A stretch of DNA of 11,050 nucleotides from an uncultured Campylobacter sp. (GTDB lineage: Bacteria > Campylobacterota > Campylobacteria > Campylobacterales > Campylobacteraceae). The notes beneath the pieces are model-generated. The model ran no database searches. It saw only the letters and a list, made by a program, of their open reading frames with translations, and was not told where the DNA came from. This document shows positions 1 through 5,562 of the stretch, piece after piece (position 1 is the first letter of the stretch; every line of letters begins with the position of its first letter). A program made the position numbers and the translations under genes. The stretch is taken from NCBI RefSeq assembly GCF_937997405.1, contig NZ_CALKTL010000177.1:1-11050 (forward strand). The letters are read 5' to 3'.

Positions 1-1
1 G

Positions 2-580
2 CCATATCCCGATACGAAATTCACTAAATTTTTCGGGCGACTTTACGCGGCGGTTTTTGTGCTGTTTGCGATCACGGCGCTTAGCGTATTCGTGCTACCC
101 GAAAATATTTTAGACGTAAGTCCCTCGTGCGCGGACTTCGTTGGATTTATGAAGCAGTTTTTTCCAAACATCGCCGCAATCGGCAAAATAAGCCCGCACA
201 CGCAGCTTGCGGAATTTTACGTCGCAGCGATGTGGGTACCTATTTTAACGGCTTTCGCGCTAAGCTGCGTGTATTGTCCGATCGCCACATTCTTATACAA
301 AAAAGGGCTTCCCGCCGTCAAGACGCAGCTATTTGTGATATTGCTCGCTATACCTTTTGCTTACTGGGCATTAAACAATTATTTCTACGCTGATTTTGCC
401 ATAAACGGCATCCCACGCAGAGTAGGCAATGGACGGATATTTCCTACTTTTGCGAGCAGAGAGAGCCTATTTGGCTGGATATCGTTTTTCACAGCCACTT
501 CGATGTTTATGAGTATACTTGTCGTGATTTCGCTTAGCGATATAGTCCACTGGATATATCTATCGAGAAATAAAAGCTAA
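2..580 (+). CDS. Multi-pass membrane protein, 5' end cut by window edge
   Basis: The reading frame is open from base 2 to a TAA at 578-580, giving 192 residues with no start in view. A GTG at 59-61 lies inside the first hydrophobic segment and has no Shine-Dalgarno, so the true start is probably left of the window. Four hydrophobic segments can be seen at about residues 14-33, 75-100, 110-130 and 158-187, separated by short polar loops. A Cys-containing loop (near residue 43) follows segment 1. A loop with Ile-Pro-Arg-Arg precedes the last segment, and the tail is short and basic (Ser-Arg-Asn-Lys-Ser). I do not recognise the family. The Pro-Arg-Arg loop faintly recalls heme-copper oxidase subunit I, but no heme or copper ligand pattern accompanies it. 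The gene converges on the histidine kinase gene, with about 200 bp between them. Confidence 0.7.
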   Translation, partial: PYPDTKFTKFFGRLYAAVFVLFAITALSVFVLPENILDVSPSCADFVGFMKQFFPNIAAIGKISPHTQLAEFYVAAMWVPILTAFALSCVYCPIATFLYKKGLPAVKTQLFVILLAIPFAYWALNNYFYADFAINGIPRRVGNGRIFPTFASRESLFGWISFFTATSMFMSILVVISLSDIVHWIYLSRNKS

Positions 581-672
581 ATTTTATAAAATCGCGGACG
601 AATAAAATTCTGCACCTATAACTTTCAGGGTCATTTTACGAGCGCAAAGCGAACGGGCGATTAAATTTAAAC

Positions 673-695
673 GCTCCGGCAATTAGAGCCTTTTT
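673..695 (+). terminator. Weak hairpin with T-tract, possible terminator of the membrane-protein gene
   Basis: GCTC at 673-676 pairs with GAGC at 686-689 across a 9-nt loop, and C plus five Ts follow at 690-695. The stem is only 4 bp and lies 93 nt past the stop codon, so this is a weak candidate. It sits in a gap between convergent genes where a terminator is expected. Confidence 0.25.
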
Positions 696-725
696 GCGCG
701 GAATTTAAGCGACCAAACTACGATT

Positions 726-758
726 AAATTTAAACCGCAAGCGACCGCTTTTAAATTT
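726..758. terminator. AT-rich stem-loop between convergent genes, possible bidirectional terminator
   Basis: AAATTTAAA at 726-734 is the reverse complement of TTTAAATTT at 750-758, giving a 9-bp stem with a 15-nt loop. A competing small hairpin AAGC-GACC-GCTT lies at 739-750. It sits 24 bp beyond the end of the histidine kinase gene, which is read leftwards, and T- or A-rich sequence flanks both sides. The AAATTT word is so common here that the symmetry could be chance. Confidence 0.3.
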
Positions 759-782
759 TAAATTTCACTAAATTTTAAAATT

Positions 783-1955
783 TTATTCGCGCCACGTAAG
801 GCGGAAGGTCGTTATCTCGCCCGGCACGCTGTCGTAGGAGATAGAAAAGGAGTATTTTTTGCAGACCTCGCTTACGATGCTAAGCCCGATTCCAAAGCCG
901 CCCTCGCTCGAATTGAAGCGCGCAAAACGCCTAAAAATTTCGCCTCCCTTTTTACTATCGATCCCCTCGCCGCTATTTGAGATCGCTAGCTCGCCGCGCC
1001 TTAGCCGTACATCCACGTAGCCGCCTGCGTTTGCGTATTTTACGGCGTTACTTAGCAGATTGTCGATCAGGCGCGAAATTTCATAGACGTTTGCGTTCAT
1101 GCTCGCATCCGAAAGATCGGTTTTAAGGCTTAGTCTACGTTTTTGGATAAACGGCGCGAAGTATTCGCAGCGCGAAGCGACTAGGCTTTTTAGATCGATC
1201 GAGCTAATCTCGCCCTCCTTATTCATACCGAAGGTTAAAAACACGAGATCCTCGTAGATGCGCGAAAGCGTCTTGGCGGCAAGATCGATATTAGCGATGC
1301 GCTTGGCGTTGTATTCCCCAAGCTCTGCGTGCCGCATCGTCTCGACGCTCATGGAGATGATACTAAGCGGGGTATTGATCTCGTGGGTGCTATCCTTTAT
1401 GAAGCGATTTAACGTGTCAATCTTATCGTAAAGCGGCTTTGTGCCTAGCCGCACCAGATAAAACGCCACGGCTAATATCACGCCCAAAAGCGCTATCATC
1501 ATCACTGCGGTTTTGATACGAAGTGTTAAAATTTCGCCCTGCACGCTACTTCCAAGCAGAATGATTTTAGCCTTGGAAAAGGCGTTTCGCTCCTCCATAT
1601 TTTGCAGATTCTCATAAATTCCTAGCCTGCCGCCACTTATAAATTCCGCTTTTAGCTTCGCTTTATCAAGCGCTCCAAGCTCACCACCGCAGCCGTAAAT
1701 TTCATCAGAGTTTGGCTTAAATATACACGCGCTTACACCCTTTTCGCGCTCAAAGTCCGCTAGCGATTCCAGCCCGTCCATGCTTGCTTTCATATAGATC
1801 ATCATTTTGATCTCTTTTAGCTCTTTTATCCTGTGCGAAAGTAGCGCGGCTTCGTTCATCCTGTAATTTATCTTGAAAAAATATCCCAAAAACAACGCAC
1901 TTGAAATGAGATACAAAGATAAAATTTTAAGCGTTAAAGCGGTCTTTTCAGACAT
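783..1955 (-). CDS. Membrane sensor histidine kinase, DccS-like
   Basis: A 390-residue sensor kinase that should autophosphorylate on His and pass the phosphate to the regulator encoded just upstream. Transmembrane segments at about 9-27 and 148-168 flank a periplasmic sensing domain of about 120 residues with no family I recognise. The dimerisation/phosphoacceptor box has His191 in HEINTPLS. The ATP-binding domain shows the N box around 295-308 (Asn299, Asn303), a G1 box SNSGEGI (326-332), an F box (IFRRFARF, 340-347) and a G2 box GFGIGLS (353-359). Asn327 stands where many kinases have Asp in G1, a variant seen in other active kinases. The ATG start overlaps the regulator's 3' end by 8 bp, so the two are translationally coupled. 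Kinase identity is secure. The DccS assignment is inferred from the operator in front of the operon. Confidence 0.93.
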   Translation of the reverse strand: MSEKTALTLKILSLYLISSALFLGYFFKINYRMNEAALLSHRIKELKEIKMMIYMKASMDGLESLADFEREKGVSACIFKPNSDEIYGCGGELGALDKAKLKAEFISGGRLGIYENLQNMEERNAFSKAKIILLGSSVQGEILTLRIKTAVMMIALLGVILAVAFYLVRLGTKPLYDKIDTLNRFIKDSTHEINTPLSIISMSVETMRHAELGEYNAKRIANIDLAAKTLSRIYEDLVFLTFGMNKEGEISSIDLKSLVASRCEYFAPFIQKRRLSLKTDLSDASMNANVYEISRLIDNLLSNAVKYANAGGYVDVRLRRGELAISNSGEGIDSKKGGEIFRRFARFNSSEGGFGIGLSIVSEVCKKYSFSISYDSVPGEITTFRLTWRE

Positions 1956-2610
1956 ACAGATACCCTGCGTTACGGCGATTTATGATGTGCTCTTCGCCTA
2001 GGACGCGGCGTAGATTTTTGATATAAGTTCGCAGCGCTTCCTCGCTCGGAGTTTCGTCAAAAGCGTAGATCGCGGAGAAAATTTCATCCTTGCTTAAAAG
2101 CCTGTTTTTATTTTGTAAAAAAAGTGCCAGCAGCTCGCGCTCTTTGTTTGAAAGCGCGACGGGCACGCCCGATCTGCGTAGCTCTTTGCTTGCAAAGTAA
2201 AATTTAAACTCGTCGTCAATAGTTACAAAATCATCAAAATTGTGGCTGAAGTTTCGCTTTATGAGAGAATTAACGCGCAGCAACAGCTCTTTTAGCTCGT
2301 ATGGTTTTTTGAGATAATCATCGCAGCCGCTTTTAAAACCGACCTCAAGATCATCAAGTGTATTTAGCGAGGTGGCGAATATCGCAGGGGTGCGATCGCC
2401 GCTCTTGCGTAGCTCTTTTAAAAGTGAGAATCCGTCGCCTTTGGGGATTTTTACGTCAAAGATAAAAAGATCAAATTTTTGTTCATAAGCAAGATCCGCG
2501 GCGCTTTGAGCGTCGCTGCAAACGCATACGTCAAAGCCCGCGTCTTTTAGATATTCGCCGATGAGATCGCAAAGCGTCTCATCGTCCTCTACGAGTAAAA
2601 TTTTACTCAC
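1948..2610 (-). CDS. OmpR/PhoB-family response regulator, DccR-like
   Basis: A 220-residue two-domain regulator. The receiver domain (about 1-115) has the acidic pair Glu8/Asp9/Asp10, phosphoacceptor Asp52, Thr80 and the Lys102-Pro103 switch motif. The C-terminal winged helix (about 130-220) has the usual recognition helix (EEALRTYIKNLRRVLG) and the closing hairpin NRRNAGYLYV. The start is GTG at 2608-2610, giving the standard MSKILLVEDD opening. This GTG shares one base with the TAG stop of the small upstream gene, so translation is probably coupled to it, with only a weak AAAGAG as its own Shine-Dalgarno. The operon promoter carries a direct repeat matching the DccR operator consensus I recall from C. 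jejuni, which suggests an autoregulated DccRS-type pair. That is an inference from the site, not from protein comparison. Confidence 0.93.
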   Translation of the reverse strand: MSKILLVEDDETLCDLIGEYLKDAGFDVCVCSDAQSAADLAYEQKFDLFIFDVKIPKGDGFSLLKELRKSGDRTPAIFATSLNTLDDLEVGFKSGCDDYLKKPYELKELLLRVNSLIKRNFSHNFDDFVTIDDEFKFYFASKELRRSGVPVALSNKERELLALFLQNKNRLLSKDEIFSAIYAFDETPSEEALRTYIKNLRRVLGEEHIINRRNAGYLYV

Positions 2611-2852
2611 TACATCTCTTTTTTAATCTCTTTTTTCATCTCTTTTTTTGCATGAGAGCCCTTTTTGACGGCATCTTTTTTCATACCATGCGTCTCGTGC
2701 TTCATATGTTTCATCTCAGCTTTCACCTCTTTCGCACCATTATGCATTGATGTATTGGCGTCCTTCATCTCATCTTTCATGCCCATATCGGCAGCTACGG
2801 CAAAAGTGCCAGCAAATAGCGCACTAAGCGCAAACAAAGTAAGTTTTTTCAT
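2610..2852 (-). CDS. Small secreted Met/His/Lys-rich protein, first gene of two-component operon
   Basis: An 80-residue precursor. Residues 1-21 form a clear Sec signal peptide (Lys-Lys, hydrophobic core, then AVAA before DMGM), so the product should be periplasmic. The 59-residue mature part is very biased: 16 Lys, 9 Met and 5 His, no Cys and no aromatic residue, with Met-X-X-Met-X-His-like spacing (MKHMKHETHGMKK) and a Lys/Glu tail likely to be helical or disordered. The ATG at 2850-2852 is chosen because AAGGAGT sits 5 bases ahead and the signal peptide begins there. The frame stays open upstream, but that extension has no ribosome site and would include the promoter. It resembles small MXKDX-repeat secreted proteins in style. 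Metal binding is possible but unproven. Its stop overlaps the regulator's start by one base, so it belongs to that operon. Confidence 0.85.
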   Translation of the reverse strand: MKKLTLFALSALFAGTFAVAADMGMKDEMKDANTSMHNGAKEVKAEMKHMKHETHGMKKDAVKKGSHAKKEMKKEIKKEM

Positions 2853-2880
2853 TACGTACTCCTTAAAAAAAATTAGTGGA

Positions 2881-2914
2881 ATTATACTTCCGTAAAAGTG
2901 AAGTATGTGTGAAA
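2881..2914 (-). promoter_or_regulatory. Promoter of the small-protein/two-component operon with DccR-type direct repeat
   Basis: On the minus strand a perfect TATAAT occupies 2886-2881 and is followed about 30 nt later by the start codon. Upstream, TTTCAC (2914-2909), six bases, and TTCACT (2902-2897) form a direct repeat with a 12-bp centre spacing that covers the -35 region. This equals the pattern WTTCAC-N6-TTCACW that I recall as the C. jejuni DccR operator. There is no good -35 hexamer, as expected for an activator-dependent promoter. An inverted repeat ATACTTC-N9-GAAGTAT (2884-2890 / 2900-2906) overlaps both elements. Confidence 0.7.
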
Positions 2915-3295
2915 TTCCGAAAAAATTCAAATTTAAATTTAAACGCCTGTAATTTCAAACGCGGAGCGGCTTAAATGCGCTCGGTCGGTCGCGATCCCTG
3001 AAATTTAAATCGCCTCGCTATGGCTAGTCGAATTCTAAACGCGAATCAAAGCTAGCCAGAGCGCACGCCAACAGCGCATCGCCGAGCTTGCTTTACTGCG
3101 GCGAGATAAAAATTTAAACCGCCGGCAAAACTAATTAAATTTATAATGCCACGACTAATGCCACGACGCGCACGTCAAATCAAAAACGCCGAGCCAGCCT
3201 TTGAGTTCGCGACCTCGCGCGAGCTTTTGAATTCGCCATGCCGCGTAAGCCCTTAAATTTAGTGCGGCGCAAGCGCACAGGGCGCGAAATCGCAC
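2915..3295. other. Gene-free spacer of about 380 bp with short repeats
   Basis: I see no open frame with a ribosome site on either strand, and no tRNA. The stretch holds AAATTTAAATTTAAA at 2929-2943 and an inverted repeat TGGCTAG/CTAGCCA (3021-3027 / 3052-3058) with an inner ATTC/GAAT pair. It also holds TCGCCG/CGGCGA (3079-3084 / 3099-3104), a 12-bp tandem duplication at 3144-3167, and a 15-base near-repeat at 3196-3210 / 3222-3236. Stops in all frames argue against a recently lost gene, and the space is too short for metI. Confidence 0.6.
3144..3167. repeat. 12-bp tandem duplication
   Basis: TAATGCCACGAC occurs twice in perfect head-to-tail order (3144-3155 and 3156-3167) inside the gene-free spacer downstream of metN. 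It looks like a replication-slippage duplication. No function is evident. Confidence 0.8.
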
Positions 3296-4285
3296 CTAGT
3301 TCGCGGCGCAGCTTTTGATCTCATCCTCGCTTACGATCTCGTAGATCACGCCCGCGTTTTTGATAAACTCCTCCACGCGCGCGACGTGTGAGGGCTCCAC
3401 GTTGATCACGAGGCTTCCGACGACGTTTTTATCAAGCCGCTCGAGCTTGCCCCAAACGATGTTAAAATTTATCTCCAAAGCGCGCGCCATGTGCGTGATC
3501 ACGCTGTCAAACGCAACCGCGGGCGGGAAAAAGAGCCTGATATTCACGCCGCTTGCGGGCAGCACCTCCTCCTCGCCTAAAAACTCCTTCATATTCTCAT
3601 CCGGGTGCAAAAACAGCGAGACGATATCACCGGAGTTGCTTACGCGCCCGCCCTTAAGCAGGATCGCTCGCTGCGCGATACCCTTTACGACCTCCATCTC
3701 ATGCGTGACGAGCACGATCGTGATGCCGAGCGTCTTGTTTATGCGGCGCAGAAGCGATAAAATTTGCGCGGTGGTATTGGGATCAAGCGCCGAGGTCGCC
3801 TCGTCGGATAGCAAAATTTTTGGGCTTAATGCAAGCGCGCGCGCAATCGCCACGCGCTGCTTCTGTCCGCCGCTAAGCTCACTAGGATAGGCGTTTGCTT
3901 TATCCGCAAGCCCCACGAGCTCCAAAAGCTCGGCGACGCGGCGCTTCGTGTGATCCTTTGAATATCCCCAAAATTCTAACGGCGTGGCGACGTTTTGCGC
4001 GACGCTGCGGCGGCTCATAAGCGCGAAGTGCTGAAAAATCATACCGATATTTTTGCGCAGCTCGCGGATCTGCGCGGCGTTTAGCTCTCTTACCTCCCTG
4101 CCCTCTACCTTGAGGCTTCCTTCTTGATAGTCCTCAAGGCCGTTTATGCAGCGCAGCAGCGTGCTTTTACCCGCGCCACTGCGACCGACGATGGCAAAAA
4201 TTTCGCCCTGCTTTACCTCCAGACTCACATCGTCGATCACGCAGGTTTTGCCGTAAAATTTCTTTAAATTCTCTATCTTTATCAC
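3296..4285 (-). CDS. metN: Methionine ABC importer ATP-binding protein MetN
   Basis: A 329-residue ABC ATPase that powers methionine uptake together with the permease MetI and binding protein MetQ at the inner membrane. Walker A GRSGAGKST is at 34-42, Q-loop Gln85, signature LSGGQKQR at 137-144, Walker B ILLSDE at 157-162 and the H-loop His195. After about residue 250 comes a ferredoxin-like NIL domain, which in MetN binds methionine and mediates feedback inhibition. This extension separates MetN from LolD/FtsE-type ATPases. The start is GTG at 4283-4285, because an in-frame TGA directly precedes it and GAGG lies 8 bases ahead. It lies 44 bp downstream of ddh on the same strand, so co-transcription is likely. 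No metI follows it: the next 380 bp are non-coding. metQ lies 4.1 kb away on the other strand. Confidence 0.95.
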   Translation of the reverse strand: MIKIENLKKFYGKTCVIDDVSLEVKQGEIFAIVGRSGAGKSTLLRCINGLEDYQEGSLKVEGREVRELNAAQIRELRKNIGMIFQHFALMSRRSVAQNVATPLEFWGYSKDHTKRRVAELLELVGLADKANAYPSELSGGQKQRVAIARALALSPKILLSDEATSALDPNTTAQILSLLRRINKTLGITIVLVTHEMEVVKGIAQRAILLKGGRVSNSGDIVSLFLHPDENMKEFLGEEEVLPASGVNIRLFFPPAVAFDSVITHMARALEINFNIVWGKLERLDKNVVGSLVINVEPSHVARVEEFIKNAGVIYEIVSEDEIKSCAAN

Positions 4286-4329
4286 TCAGATTTCCTCGTT
4301 CATAATTCCGCCGAAACGCCCCCGGAAAT

Positions 4330-5316
4330 TTATAAAATTTCGCGCCTTAGCTCATCTGCGCTCTTTGGCGAAAGAAGCGCTGGAGCGATGTCAAATACGC
4401 TAAACGCGCCGCGCTCGCCCCTTTGCGCCAAGCGATACGCCGCGCGGGCGTAGGCTACGAGCACGCTTGCGGTAAATTCGGGATTTGAGTCAAGCTTTAG
4501 CGAAAACTCGATCAAGTGTTTATTTTCGCCGTGCTCGCCCGTCGCGCCGCTTCGCAAAACGAAGCCTCCGTGAGGGATGCCGCCGTGCTCTTTTTTAAGC
4601 GTCGCAAGACTTACGAAATGCACGCTCGTGTCGTAGTCGGCGAAGTAGTTTGGCATCGTTTTTATCTCGCGCTCTATGCGCGCTTTATCGGCGCCGTCCT
4701 CGGCTACGACGTAGCACTCGCGTAGGTGCTTTTCGCGCGTGCTAAGTTTTGGATTTTCGCCCGCGCGGACTCGCTTCAAGGCGCTTTCTATCGGCACGGT
4801 ATATTGGCGGGCATCTACGACGCCTTTGATCCTGCGGATGGCGTCGGAGTGGCCTTGGCTCACGCCTTTGCCCCAAAACGTATAACTGCTGCCGTTTTGT
4901 AGTACGCTCTCGCCGAACAGTCTATTTAGCGAAAATAGTCCAGGATCCCAGCCCACGGCGATGATACCTACATTTCCGCCCGCTTTGGCTGCGACGTCTA
5001 CCGCGGCGAAGTGCTCCGGGATTTTTGCGTGCGTATCGAAGCTATCGACGACGTTAAAGCTCCGCGCAAACTCGGGCGTCTGCGTCGGCAGATCGGTCGC
5101 GCTACCGCCGCAAAGCACTAAAACATCAAATTCGCCCTTGTGCGATAAAATTTCATCTGCGCTAAACACGGGCGCGCCGCACGTTTGCACGCTGTGCGGC
5201 TCGCGGCGAGAAAATACAGCCGAAAGCTCTAAATCCTTGCTATTTCGCGCGGCAAGTTCCACGCCGCGACCTAAATTTCCATATCCCAAAACCGCTATTT
5301 TTATTTTTTCGCTCAT
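4330..5316 (-). CDS. ddh: meso-Diaminopimelate D-dehydrogenase
   Basis: A 328-residue NADPH-dependent enzyme (EC 1.4.1.16) that interconverts tetrahydrodipicolinate and meso-diaminopimelate in one step, feeding lysine and peptidoglycan synthesis. The N-terminal Rossmann fold has GYGNLGRG (11-18) and SRR (36-38), fitting NADP(H) binding. Family blocks follow in order: CGGSATDLPTQ (69-79), DSFDTH (91-96), GWDPGLFSLNR (122-132), FWGKGVSQGHSDAIRRI (147-163), MPNYF (221-225), IPHGG (247-251) and LKLDSNPEFTAS (273-284). They align closely with what I remember of the Corynebacterium glutamicum enzyme, and the length is usual. The ATG has AAGGA about 6 bases ahead. No good -10 is visible in the 58 bp upstream, so it may use a weak promoter or read-through from valS. 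The dehydrogenase route is patchy among bacteria and not the standard one I know in Campylobacterota. Confidence 0.93.
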   Translation of the reverse strand: MSEKIKIAVLGYGNLGRGVELAARNSKDLELSAVFSRREPHSVQTCGAPVFSADEILSHKGEFDVLVLCGGSATDLPTQTPEFARSFNVVDSFDTHAKIPEHFAAVDVAAKAGGNVGIIAVGWDPGLFSLNRLFGESVLQNGSSYTFWGKGVSQGHSDAIRRIKGVVDARQYTVPIESALKRVRAGENPKLSTREKHLRECYVVAEDGADKARIEREIKTMPNYFADYDTSVHFVSLATLKKEHGGIPHGGFVLRSGATGEHGENKHLIEFSLKLDSNPEFTASVLVAYARAAYRLAQRGERGAFSVFDIAPALLSPKSADELRREIL

Positions 5317-5349
5317 TTTTTATCCTTCAGATTTTAAAATTTAGCGCGT

Positions 5350-5366
5350 AAAACGGCGCGCCGCCG
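5350..5366 (-). terminator. GC hairpin plus T-run ending the valS operon
   Basis: Read on the minus strand, CGGCG-GCG-CGCCG (5366-5354) is a 5-bp all-GC stem with a triloop, followed at once by TTTT (5353-5350). It begins 8 bp after the stop codon of the 48-codon gene. Termination may be partial, which would still supply ddh. Confidence 0.6.
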
Positions 5367-5374
5367 ATGAAATT

Positions 5375-5521
5375 TTACCTCAGTAGGAAATAATAAATCA
5401 CATATAACCAACTTAAAAATCCGTGAATTATCGCCCACATTATGCTTTTATTGACTCCCCATGATAGTGCGACGGCTATGACCGTGCCTAAAGTAAATCC
5501 ACCGATACTACCCTTTGACAT
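5375..5521 (-). CDS. 48-residue membrane protein downstream of valS
   Basis: ATG at 5519-5521 and TAA at 5375-5377 enclose 48 codons. AAGGAG sits 6 bases before the ATG, one of the best ribosome sites in the window. The peptide starts MSKGSIGGFT and has a hydrophobic Gly/Ala/Val segment (about 8-22). A central WGVNKSIMWAIIHG follows, then a Trp/Tyr-rich hydrophobic segment (about 30-46) ending in YYFLLR. It is probably a two-pass or hairpin inner-membrane protein. The layout (SWxVNKSxxWAIxHGxxxWxYVIYY) resembles short uncharacterised proteins I have seen in other bacteria, but I cannot name a family. It lies 41 bp behind valS on the same strand and is followed by a terminator, so it ends that transcript. 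Function unknown. Confidence 0.8.
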   Translation of the reverse strand: MSKGSIGGFTLGTVIAVALSWGVNKSIMWAIIHGFLSWLYVIYYFLLR

Positions 5522-5562
5522 ATTTTTCTCCTTAATTTAAAATTTTGGCTCAAACGAGCGGG

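Noticed and set aside
127..393. 88-codon alternative frame in the first gene
   Set aside because: It lies inside the longer membrane-protein frame, is Arg-rich, and shows no hydrophobic pattern or ribosome site.
404..520. Possible heme-copper oxidase subunit I similarity (Ile-Pro-Arg-Arg loop followed by a helix)
   Set aside because: The resemblance is a few residues only. No histidine ligand pattern is present and the preceding segments do not fit.
970..981. Asn in place of Asp in the kinase G1 box as a sign of inactivity
   Set aside because: All other kinase boxes are intact, and Asn at this site occurs in functional kinases, so it is recorded only as a variant.
2853..2930. In-frame N-terminal extension of the small secreted protein
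   Set aside because: It would place the TATAAT and operator inside the gene, lacks a ribosome site, and would bury the signal peptide.
3262..3278. GTGCG/CGCAC hairpin as metN terminator
   Set aside because: A 5-bp stem with no T-run on the minus strand is not enough to call. metN may end by another mechanism.
3360..3890. Long open frame on the plus strand opposite metN
   Set aside because: It is the antisense shadow of a gene with complete ABC motifs. It has no ribosome site and a low-complexity Ser/Thr/Arg composition.
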